A DNA stretch of 26,623 bases, from the NCBI GenBank assembly GCA_036259835.1, contig DATABA010000149.1:1-26623 (forward strand), read 5' to 3'. Shown here piece after piece: positions 1-6,608 of the stretch. Source of the DNA: JALYGK01 sp036259835. GTDB taxonomy: Bacteria; Actinomycetota; UBA4738. The position numbers were made by a program, and so were the translations under genes. Under the pieces are notes generated by a model. The model saw only the letters and a list, made by a program, of their open reading frames with translations. It did not search any database and had not been told where the DNA came from. How positions within the stretch are numbered: the first letter of the stretch is position 1; every line of letters begins with the position of its first letter.

Positions 1-365
1 ACCGCCGCAATGTTGCGTCGCATCTCATTGCGGCGGGGCGCCACCGCCGGCCGAGCACCAACGTAGGTCAGGTCGCAGGAAGCCGGCCGAAGGTCGCGCT
101 CTGCCAGCATGCCGACCACGCGGGCCAGAAGCTCGAGTCCGCCGATCCCTCGGTAGTTCGAATCGGTATCGGGGAAATGCTGCCCCAGATCGCCGAGTGA
201 AGCCGCCCCGAGCAGCGCGTCGGAGAGCGCGTGACACATCACGTCACCGTCGGAATGGCCGAGGAGACCGGGTTCGCCTTCGAAAAGGACGCCGCCGAGG
301 TACAGGGCACGCCCCACGGCGTGTGGATGGGTATCGAATCCAACGCCAACCCGGATCTCGTTCAC
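1..365 (-). CDS. ispF: 2-C-methyl-D-erythritol 2,4-cyclodiphosphate synthase, 3' end outside the window
   Basis: IspF cyclises CDP-methylerythritol 2-phosphate to MEcPP in the cytosolic MEP isoprenoid pathway. About 121 N-terminal residues are visible; the family is usually near 157, so the C-terminus lies beyond base 1. Reading from the GTG at 365-363, the protein shows the metal-binding motif GFDTH (D11, H13), then GHSDGD and, shortly after, the H of HALSDAL, followed by GDLGQHFPDTD. These match the zinc ligands and the substrate loop of IspF. The GTG overlaps the ispD stop as GTGA (365-362), so the two are very probably translationally coupled. The ispD-ispF order is the classical one. Identification is secure; only the C-terminal third is unseen. 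Confidence 0.95.
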   Translation of the reverse strand, partial: MNEIRVGVGFDTHPHAVGRALYLGGVLFEGEPGLLGHSDGDVMCHALSDALLGAASLGDLGQHFPDTDSNYRGIGGLELLARVVGMLAERDLRPASCDLTYVGARPAVAPRRNEMRRNIAA

Positions 366-1090
366 GGTGAACGCCGGGCGGCTTGCTCCCGTTCCTCGGC
401 GTGCCGGAACGCGTCAGCGGATCGGGAGCGCAGCAGGATCTCGGCTCGGCGAAGGTCCTCACGGGTGGTGATCTTGAAGTTGCTGGGTTCCCCCTCCACG
501 GTCTCGACGTGAAAGCCAGCCCCCTCGACAAGCGCCGCATCGTCGGTCGCATCCTTCGGGTCGCCTGCATGGACAGCACGAAGTGCGTCGAACCGAAAGG
601 CCTGCGGCGTCTGAGCGAGACCAACCGTGTCGCGAGGAATCGTCTCCACGACGCGGGATCCATCCAACCGTTTGATGGTGTCCGGGCTCGGGATCACGGG
701 AACTACGCCGTCCGCGTTCGGAAGGGCGTCGATCACACGTCGAAAGAGCTCCGGCGAGGCGAAGGGCCTCGCGGCGTCATGGCACACGACGACGTCCGTA
801 TTCGGCGGTGATGCGGCGAGCCCTGCTTTCACAGAGCTGCTTCTGGACGCTCCGCCGAGGACCAAGTCCTGAACCAGACTCGACCCGAGCGCCTCAACCA
901 TCACTCTGACCCGAGCGAATTCGGACCGGGGCGCAACCAGAACCACGGCGTCAATGACCCCGGAAGCCTCCATCGCCTCGAGCGAAAAGACGAACATCGG
1001 CCGGCCATTGATCGAGACAAATGCCTTTGGGGTTCCCTCGCCCAATCGGCTGCCAATCCCAGCAGCGAGAAGGAGGCCCGTGGTACTCAC
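362..1090 (-). CDS. ispD: 2-C-methyl-D-erythritol 4-phosphate cytidylyltransferase
   Basis: IspD transfers CMP from CTP to methylerythritol 4-phosphate, one step before the IspE and IspF reactions. The 242-residue protein is of usual length. It has the N-terminal nucleotide-binding signature LLLAAGIGSRLGEGTPKAF (residues 6-24, with K22), then GGASRSSSV, the CHDAARPF block, AQTPQAF, the acidic ATDDAALVE stretch and the closing GEPSNFKIT motif, all in the order typical for the family. The start is GTG at 1090-1088, preceded by GGGGA about seven bases upstream. It ends inside the ispF start (GTGA). The C-terminal tail after about residue 225 is arginine-rich and not conserved. Confidence 0.96.
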   Translation of the reverse strand: MSTTGLLLAAGIGSRLGEGTPKAFVSINGRPMFVFSLEAMEASGVIDAVVLVAPRSEFARVRVMVEALGSSLVQDLVLGGASRSSSVKAGLAASPPNTDVVVCHDAARPFASPELFRRVIDALPNADGVVPVIPSPDTIKRLDGSRVVETIPRDTVGLAQTPQAFRFDALRAVHAGDPKDATDDAALVEGAGFHVETVEGEPSNFKITTREDLRRAEILLRSRSADAFRHAEEREQAARRSP

Positions 1091-1100
1091 GCGGCGATCC

Positions 1101-1126
1101 CCAAAGAATCGCCCCCGGTCGGGGCG
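1101..1126 (-). terminator. weak hairpin with short T tract between the PIN/TRAM gene and ispD
   Basis: In the 60-base gap there is a 6-bp stem, CGCCCC/GGGGCG (1110-1115 with 1121-1126), with a 5-base loop. On the minus strand it is followed by ATTCTTT. It could attenuate read-through from the upstream gene into ispD. The stem is short and the T run is interrupted, so it may have no function. Confidence 0.25.
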
Positions 1127-1150
1127 CTCATGAGTCGAAGCGTACCGGCT

Positions 1151-2347
1151 TCAGGAACGCAGGACCGAGCGGCCCTCGCTGTGCTCCACGCGAGGACCGG
1201 AATCGTCGTTGCTCCGTGCGTTGGGGAGCCGGGCGAAGACCATCCGGCCCGCAGAGGTCTGAAGCGCATTCGTGATCGCGACGCTGACGGTTTGGCCCAA
1301 CAGATGGTCCGCGCCTTCCACCACCACCATGGTTCCGTCGTCGAGGTAACCGACGGCTTGTCCACTCTCGCGGCCTTGCCGTGTTAGCCGAAGCGGGACA
1401 CGTTCGCCCGGCATCACCTGCGGCCGGAGGGCGTCCGCGAGCGCAGCAATGGACCGAACCGGGACCTCGAGCGCGGCCGCGACCTTTGCCAGGTTGGCGT
1501 CGTTCGTGATCAAAGCCCCCCCTCGAGCCTTCGCGATTCGGACCAACTGCACGTCGACCGGCTCGCCGCCCTTTCGCTCCTCGTCCACCAACGTGAGCTC
1601 GACGGACGGGTCTCGGGTCAGCTGCACCAGCAGGTCGAGCGCGCGCCTGCCCCTGGCGCGCCGGCCGGGGTCAGTGGAGTCGGCGACGCCCTGCAACTCC
1701 TCCACGACGCTCCCGGGTACCAGCAGCGTGCCCGAGAAGAAACCCATCTCGATGAGCGCCATCACCCGTCCATCGAGGAGCGCGCTGGAGTCGAGGACGC
1801 TCACGTCACCGGGCCTCGCGCCTGCTGCTCGCGCCTTCACGCCGAACAGCGATAGAAGCTCCTCTGCCTTCGCCTTCCCGATCCGATACCCGACGTAGCC
1901 GACCGTCACGTAGAAGAAGGCAACGGAGGAGTACGCAGCAACACCGGGAAGGCGGAACAGAGGGAGCGAGAGTAGCGCGGCCACGATCAGCCCAAGAAGC
2001 AGCCCGACCGTCCCCGCCAGGACCTCCGGGGCCGGAACCTTGCGGAGCTGTCGCTCCACGTCGGAAACGGCGGAGGCGGTCCGCCGTCCGAGCATGCCGC
2101 CAAGGACGAACCCGATGCCCGATCCGACGATGATCCCCAGCAGCAGGCCCCCGGATGTCCTGGGATCGGTGCTCTCGGCGACATACCAGCCCGCCACGGC
2201 GAACAGGCAGACCATGATGAGGCGGACGAACTCGACCAGCAGGTCGCCTCGGACGACCGGCTTCACGGGCGGGAGATCGTTTTCCCTGGGCGTCTCCTGG
2301 TTCGTCATGGCTGTTTGCCCGAAACGAGCCGGTTTCCGGGCAGCCAA
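1151..2347 (-). CDS. YacL-type membrane protein with PIN and TRAM domains
   Basis: The protein (398 residues from a TTG start) has about four N-terminal membrane segments near residues 41-60, 66-88, 112-131 and 136-156. A PIN nuclease-like domain follows from about 180: VLDSSALLDGR carries the first acidic residue, VVEEL a second and TNDANL a third. A C-terminal TRAM RNA-binding domain starts near 313. This is the architecture of B. subtilis YacL, which also sits beside ispD. The function is probably RNA binding or cleavage at the membrane, but the family's substrate is not established. The TTG at 2347 follows AAGGAGG with only three bases between; an in-frame ATG at 2308 is the alternative and would give 385 residues. 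The C-terminal 25 residues are unconserved. A 60-base gap separates it from ispD. Confidence 0.9.
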   Translation of the reverse strand: MAARKPARFGQTAMTNQETPRENDLPPVKPVVRGDLLVEFVRLIMVCLFAVAGWYVAESTDPRTSGGLLLGIIVGSGIGFVLGGMLGRRTASAVSDVERQLRKVPAPEVLAGTVGLLLGLIVAALLSLPLFRLPGVAAYSSVAFFYVTVGYVGYRIGKAKAEELLSLFGVKARAAGARPGDVSVLDSSALLDGRVMALIEMGFFSGTLLVPGSVVEELQGVADSTDPGRRARGRRALDLLVQLTRDPSVELTLVDEERKGGEPVDVQLVRIAKARGGALITNDANLAKVAAALEVPVRSIAALADALRPQVMPGERVPLRLTRQGRESGQAVGYLDDGTMVVVEGADHLLGQTVSVAITNALQTSAGRMVFARLPNARSNDDSGPRVEHSEGRSVLRS

Positions 2348-2435
2348 AAGCCTCCTTACCCGGTACTTCGGAACGTGCGAACCAACGCTTGAGACGAGGG
2401 CCGCGGGAGCCGAGCTTCGGCCCCAGTGATCGGGT

Positions 2436-2921
2436 CTAGCCCGCCTCCTCCAGGACCTTGTCCAGCATCGCCTCGGCCTTCTCCTCGGTCGAGTTGAAGG
2501 CGAAGGTCAGCTCGGAGATGAGGATCTGGCGAGCCTTGGCGAGCATGTGCTTCTCGCCAGCAGAGAGGCCCTTGTCCTTCTCACGGACGGAGAGGTTCCT
2601 GACCACCTCGGCGACCTGGAAGATGTCCCCAGAGCTCAGCTTCGCGAGGTTGGTCTTGTACCGGCGGCTCCAGTTGGTGGCTGTCGCCTCCTCCTCCTCT
2701 TTCAGGAGGTCGAACACCTTCTTGATGTCCCGCTTGGAGACCACTTCGCGGAGGCCGACTTCCTCGGTGCTGTCGATCGGGACCATGAGCGTGAGGTCTC
2801 CGTGGGCGAGCCGGAGCTTGAAATAGGTCTTGCGGGATCCAAAAATCTCTCTTTCGACGAGGTCTTCGATAACAGCGGCCCCATGGTGGGGGTAGACGAC
2901 TTTGTCACCCTTTCGAAACAC
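2436..2921 (-). CDS. carD: CarD-family RNA polymerase-binding transcription regulator
   Basis: CarD binds the RNA polymerase beta subunit and stabilises open complexes, chiefly at rRNA and other housekeeping promoters. The protein starts FRKGDKVVYPHHGAA (the Tudor-like RNAP-interaction domain). It then has the basic TNWSRRYK segment with the conserved tryptophan that wedges the upstream edge of the bubble, and the helical GLSAGEKHMLAKAR region. It aligns end to end with mycobacterial CarD as I remember it. I place the start at the GTG 2921-2919, preceded by AGGAG at four bases, giving 161 residues (M. tuberculosis CarD has 162). An upstream in-frame GTG at 2933 has no ribosome binding site. 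The gene has a long upstream region and probably its own promoter. Confidence 0.95.
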   Translation of the reverse strand: MFRKGDKVVYPHHGAAVIEDLVEREIFGSRKTYFKLRLAHGDLTLMVPIDSTEEVGLREVVSKRDIKKVFDLLKEEEEATATNWSRRYKTNLAKLSSGDIFQVAEVVRNLSVREKDKGLSAGEKHMLAKARQILISELTFAFNSTEEKAEAMLDKVLEEAG

Positions 2922-2966
2922 GGCTCTCCTCACGATCGGCGCGACTGCATTACCTACGAAGCAACG

Positions 2967-2996
2967 AGAATACTACAGTTGCACTGCTGAGCGCAA
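2967..2996 (-). promoter_or_regulatory. candidate sigma-70-type promoter of carD
   Basis: On the minus strand TTGCGC (2996-2991) and TATTCT (2972-2967) are separated by 18 bases and would start transcription about 40 bases before the carD GTG. Each box matches only part of the consensus, so this is a candidate only. Confidence 0.3.
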
Positions 2997-3304
2997 ACGA
3001 AATGCCCAGGTCAGAGGCCATTTGCCGCCGAATACCGACAAAGGATGTAGCTGCCAAAAGCGGCCATATGTTCAATAAAACTGGCAATTCCTCCGGCCCG
3101 GCAGAGGAAGGCAGGGGGGTGCCCGGTCCGCCAGCCGCGTGAGCCTACTGGAGGAGAAGGGTCAGTGGCTGCTTCCCGGGCGCCCCGTACCGTGCCATGG
3201 CGCGACTGTACCCCGCGGGTCTGACACTCATTGACCAGCGCAATTACAGCGAGCGGCGCCTCGCGCCCGAGTTTGAAGCGCGCGCTGCCGGCGGCTGCGT
3301 GAGC
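2997..3304. other. intergenic region between clpC stop and carD promoter
   Basis: About 300 bases without a convincing gene. Short open frames here lack family motifs. A possible imperfect hairpin (AGCC-T-ACTG with CAGTGGCT, about 3142-3170) and an 11-base direct repeat (GCGTGAGCCTA at 3137 and 3297) are present. Neither has a U tract or other sign of being a terminator, and I could not identify an RNA gene. The stretch is locally AT-rich near 3060-3090. Confidence 0.5.
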
Positions 3305-5779
3305 CTAGGACTCCTGGCCCGCCAACTCCACCGGGGGCGTCTCCGGAGGAGCAGGTGCGGTCTCGAAGGCGATTTCGCCCTCTCGGCCATCCACGATGAT
3401 GGTCTCCCCAGCCTTGAACTCCCGCCACAGGAGCTTCTCCGAGAGCGGATCCTCGACGAGACGCTGAATCGTTCGGCGCAGCGGTCGGGCGCCGAGAGAG
3501 GGGTCGTAGCCCTTCTCGGCGAGAATGTCCTTGGCGGCCTCGGTCAGAACGATCTCGACGTCCTTGGCCTTCAGCTGCTCACGAACCCTCCGCATCATGA
3601 GGTCCACAATGGCCTTCACGTTCTCTCGCGTCAGGGAGTGGAACACGATGACCTCGTCGATCCGGTTCAGGAACTCCGGACGGAAGGAGCGCTTGAGCTC
3701 CTCCATGACCCGCTCCTTCATCTTCTCGTAGGTCACCTGCTCGTCTGCCGTCGCGGTGAACCCGATGCTTGTTCCCTTCTGGATGTCTCGGGTACCGAGG
3801 TTCGAGGTCATGATGATGACGGTGTTCTTGAAGTCCACCGTGTGGCCCTGGGCGTCCGTGAGGTGCCCGTCCTCGAGGATCTGGAGCAGAGTGTTGAAGA
3901 CGTCGGGATGGGCCTTCTCGATCTCGTCGAACAGCACGACGCTGAACGGCTTCCGGCGGACGGCTTCGGTTAGCTGTCCGCCCTCCTCATATCCCACGTA
4001 ACCGGGCGGGGAACCGATCAGCCGCCTCACCGTGTGCTTCTCCATGTATTCCGACATGTCGAGCTGGATCAGCGCGTCCTCGTCCCCGAACAGGAATTCG
4101 GCCAGGGCCTTCGAAAGCTCTGTCTTGCCGACGCCGGACGGCCCGAGGAAGATGAACGACCCGGACGGCCGCTTCGGATCCTTGAGACCGGCCCTGGTCC
4201 GGCGAATCGCCTTGGAGACTGCCTGGACCGCCTCCATCTGGTCGACGATCCGCTTGTGGAGCTCGTCTTCCATCCGGAGGAGCTTCTCGGTCTCTTCCTC
4301 GGTCAGCTTGTAGACAGGGATGCCGGTCCACGCCGCGAGGACTTCGGCGATCTCCTCCTCGTCGACCTCTGAGAGGACGTCCATCTCGCCCGACTTCCAT
4401 TCGTGCTCGCGGACGCCCTTCTCCTCCATGAGCTGGCGCTCGTCGTCCCGAAGGCGGGCGGCGCGCTCGAAGTCTTGTGCGTCGATGGCGGATTCCTTCT
4501 TCATCCGGACCTCTGCGATCCGCTCATCCATCTCGCGAACGGATGGCGGAGCGGTCATCCGGCGAATTCGCATGCGGGAGCCGGCCTCGTCGATGAGGTC
4601 AATGGCCTTGTCCGGAAGGAACCGGTCGCTGATGTAGCGGTCCGACAGGTTTGCCGCCGCCACCAGGGCGTCATCGGTGAACGTCACACGGTGATGCGCC
4701 TCGTACCGGTCTCGAAGGCCCTTGAGGATGTCGATGGTGTGCGCCACGGTCGGCTGGTCCACGTAGATCGGCTGGAACCGGCGCTCCAGCGCCGCGTCTT
4801 TCTCCAGGTGCTTGCGGTACTCGTCGCGGGTGGTGGCGCCGATGGTCTGAAGCTCGCCTCGCGCCAGCATTGGCTTGAGGATGGATGCGGCGTCGATGGC
4901 GCCTTCGGCGGCGCCCGCGCCGACCAGCGTGTGGAGCTCGTCGATGAACAGGATGATGTCGCCGCGAGTCTTGATCTCCTTGAGGACCTTCTTGAGCCGC
5001 TCCTCGAAGTCACCGCGGTATCGCGACCCGGCGACCAAAGCGCCGAGGTCCAGTGTGTAGATCTGGCGGCCTTTGAGCGTCTCAGGAACGTCTCCCTTGA
5101 CGATTTTGGTGGCCAGACCCTCCACAATCGCGGTCTTCCCGACGCCGGGCTCGCCGATGAGGACGGGGTTGTTCTTGGTGCGGCGCGACAGAACCTGCAT
5201 GACCCGCTCGATTTCCTTGTCCCGGCCGATCACCGGGTCGAGCTTGGTGTCTCGAGCGAGCTGGGTGAGGTTCCGGCCGAACTGGTCCAGGACCATCGAG
5301 CCCTGCGGCGCCTGCTCGCCCGGCTGGCCGCCTTCCTTTCCGGTGTAGCCCTGGAGCAGCTGGATGACCTGTTGACGGACCCGGTTCAGGTCGGCGCCGA
5401 GCTTCTGGAGGACCTGGGCGGCGACGCCCTCCCCCTCACGGATCAGGCCGAGCAGAATGTGCTCCGTGCCGATGTAGTTGTGGCCGAGCTGGAGGGCTTC
5501 GCGGAGCGAAAGCTCCAAAACCTTCTTGGCCCGAGGAGTGAACGGAATGTGTCCGGTGGGCGCGGCCTGGCCCTGTCCGATGATCTCTTCGACCTGCGAA
5601 CGAACCGCCTCGAGGGAGATCCCCAGCGATTCAAGGGCCTTCGCCGCGACGCCTTCGCCCTCGTGAATCAGCCCGAGCAGGATGTGCTCGGTGCCGATGT
5701 AGTTGTGGTTAAGCATCCGGGCTTCTTCCTGAGCCAGGACGACGACCCTGCGTGCGCGGTCCGTGAACCTCTCAAACAT
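3305..5779 (-). CDS. clpC: ATP-dependent Clp protease ATPase subunit ClpC
   Basis: ClpC is the AAA+ unfoldase that feeds substrates into ClpP. The 824-residue protein has two N-terminal Clp repeats (about 13-50 and 88-125, each with the NYIGTEHILLGLI core). The first AAA+ domain has Walker A GEPGVGKT (209-216) and Walker B LFIDELH (277-283). A UVR motif lies near 431-454, which separates ClpC from ClpB and ClpA. The second AAA+ domain has Walker A GPSGVGKT (546-553), followed by the C-terminal D2-small domain. The ATG at 5779 is preceded by GGAGGG at a seven-base spacing. The neighbourhood (carD, yacL-like, ispD, ispF downstream) is the conserved Gram-positive clpC locus, but no ctsR, mcsA or mcsB is present, as expected for Actinomycetota. 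Confidence 0.98.
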   Translation of the reverse strand: MFERFTDRARRVVVLAQEEARMLNHNYIGTEHILLGLIHEGEGVAAKALESLGISLEAVRSQVEEIIGQGQAAPTGHIPFTPRAKKVLELSLREALQLGHNYIGTEHILLGLIREGEGVAAQVLQKLGADLNRVRQQVIQLLQGYTGKEGGQPGEQAPQGSMVLDQFGRNLTQLARDTKLDPVIGRDKEIERVMQVLSRRTKNNPVLIGEPGVGKTAIVEGLATKIVKGDVPETLKGRQIYTLDLGALVAGSRYRGDFEERLKKVLKEIKTRGDIILFIDELHTLVGAGAAEGAIDAASILKPMLARGELQTIGATTRDEYRKHLEKDAALERRFQPIYVDQPTVAHTIDILKGLRDRYEAHHRVTFTDDALVAAANLSDRYISDRFLPDKAIDLIDEAGSRMRIRRMTAPPSVREMDERIAEVRMKKESAIDAQDFERAARLRDDERQLMEEKGVREHEWKSGEMDVLSEVDEEEIAEVLAAWTGIPVYKLTEEETEKLLRMEDELHKRIVDQMEAVQAVSKAIRRTRAGLKDPKRPSGSFIFLGPSGVGKTELSKALAEFLFGDEDALIQLDMSEYMEKHTVRRLIGSPPGYVGYEEGGQLTEAVRRKPFSVVLFDEIEKAHPDVFNTLLQILEDGHLTDAQGHTVDFKNTVIIMTSNLGTRDIQKGTSIGFTATADEQVTYEKMKERVMEELKRSFRPEFLNRIDEVIVFHSLTRENVKAIVDLMMRRVREQLKAKDVEIVLTEAAKDILAEKGYDPSLGARPLRRTIQRLVEDPLSEKLLWREFKAGETIIVDGREGEIAFETAPAPPETPPVELAGQES

Positions 5780-5915
5780 GTCGTTCCCTCCGGGCCGAGG
5801 GGCTGCCGGCCCGACTCATTTGCCCTGGTCCCCCAAGATCAACGGACCACGTCCTCCTCCGGGGGCGGAGAAGGCGCCCCGGCGCTTCTGCCGCGCCCGA
5901 GCGCCTCTGACGCCG

Positions 5916-5969
5916 ATTATACCCGCGGGATCAGACAGTACCCGGTGGTCGTAGGTTTCGATCCGAACC
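5916..5969 (-). promoter_or_regulatory. clpC promoter: perfect -10 box with an upstream imperfect palindrome
   Basis: On the minus strand TATAAT occurs at 5921-5916, about 137 bases before the clpC start, but no recognisable -35 box lies at 16-19 bases. Centred about 43 bases upstream is the 16-base imperfect palindrome GGTTCGGATCGAAACC (5969-5954), a plausible activator position. Actinobacterial clpC is often activated by ClgR, but this site does not contain the GCG half-sites I associate with ClgR. Confidence 0.4.
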
Positions 5970-5990
5970 GTCATGCACCGCTTCCCCGTG

Positions 5991-6035
5991 GCCTTTAAAG
6001 GCTTCAACGAGGTATTCGGGTGAAGTCTTCCCGAA
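5991..6035 (+). repeat. palindrome and small hairpin upstream of the receiver gene
   Basis: GCCTTTAAAGGC (5991-6002) is a perfect 12-base palindrome. TTCGGG/CCCGAA (6015-6020 with 6030-6035) forms a 6-bp stem with a nine-base loop. Both lie between the divergent clpC and receiver genes and may be operators or 5' leader structure. Confidence 0.35.
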
Positions 6036-6091
6036 GGTTAGGAATCGGTGGGGATCAAGGAGATTCCGTCGTATCAGTCGTTCGGGCATCC

Positions 6092-6162
6092 GCCGCCACG
6101 CGAAGCCGTTTCAACCTTCGGCCGATCCAAAAAATCGCCTATCGGCCCTCTTGGTGGGCGGC
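6092..6162 (+). promoter_or_regulatory. possible three-way-junction RNA leader of the receiver gene
   Basis: Complementary segments nest as follows. P1 is GCCGCC (6092-6097) with GGCGGC (6157-6162). Inside it P2 is CGAAG/CTTCG (6101-6105 with 6116-6120) and P3 is GCCGAT/ATCGGC (6121-6126 with 6141-6146), the latter with an A-rich 14-base loop. The fold ends just before AAGGGA and the receiver start at 6186. If the upstream GTG at 6048 were the real start, this stretch would be coding instead. It matches no riboswitch class I know. Confidence 0.3.
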
Positions 6163-6185
6163 ATCAAGGGAATGATGCTGCTGGA

Positions 6186-6608
6186 GTGGACGCGAATCCA
6201 GTGCGGGTGTTGGTCGTCGACGACCATGACGGGTTTCGCTCCTGCATGGTCGAGGCGCTCGACCTGGTTCCGGGCGTCGAGGTGGCCGGCGAGGCGTGCT
6301 CCGGCGACGAGGCCTGTCGCGCCGTCCTGACGCTCAAACCCGACCTGGTTCTCCTTGACCTCTCGATGCCGGGGATGAACTCGATGGACGCCGCCAGGAC
6401 GATCCGTCGCTCGAATCCCGACTCCCAGGTGATGGTCCTCACGGCTCTCGAGGATCCCGCAGTCGAAGAGGAAGTCGTGGCGGCGGGCGCCGTCGGTCTC
6501 ATCCCGAAAGGAACGCCGTTGGACGACATGGTGGATGCGCTGCGGTATGCCGTGGCGCATCCGCGGGAGGAGTTGGCTAATGGAGCGGGTCGGTCGGCCG
6601 CGTCGTAA
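6186..6608 (+). CDS. stand-alone response-regulator receiver domain protein
   Basis: This is a 140-residue single receiver domain. VVDDHDG supplies the acidic pocket, LLDLSMPG the phospho-acceptor aspartate, VLTA the conserved threonine, and IPKG the lysine. The sequence is NarL-like, but the usual LuxR-type helix-turn-helix is absent: the protein ends about 15 residues after the receiver fold, and the DNA beyond belongs to a convergent gene. It may act through protein contacts, as CheY- or Spo0F-like proteins do. The start is uncertain. GTG 6186 begins next to the domain but has no good ribosome binding site; the in-frame GTG 6048 would add 46 unconserved residues. No histidine kinase is adjacent. 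Its 3' end overlaps the lipoprotein gene tail to tail by about 32 bases. Confidence 0.85.
   Translation: MDANPVRVLVVDDHDGFRSCMVEALDLVPGVEVAGEACSGDEACRAVLTLKPDLVLLDLSMPGMNSMDAARTIRRSNPDSQVMVLTALEDPAVEEEVVAAGAVGLIPKGTPLDDMVDALRYAVAHPREELANGAGRSAAS

Noticed and set aside
3137..3307. 11-base direct repeat GCGTGAGCCTA (3137 and 3297) near the clpC 3' end
   Set aside because: Too short, not flanking an insertion-like element, and no further similarity between the copies.
3197..3973. 258-codon plus-strand frame at the clpC 3' end
   Set aside because: Mostly antisense to clpC, no motifs and no ribosome binding site; the non-overlapping first part has no recognisable sequence.
4403..5998. 531-codon open frame on the plus strand antisense to clpC
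   Set aside because: It is the mirror of a highly conserved, GC-rich gene, shows no domain motif and is low-complexity (rich in L, D, V, A, E). ClpC on the other strand explains it fully.
6080..6165. c-di-GMP-I (GEMM) riboswitch
   Set aside because: ACGCGAAGCC is suggestive, but the essential GGGCAAACC/GAAA-loop half is absent, so I report only a generic structured leader.
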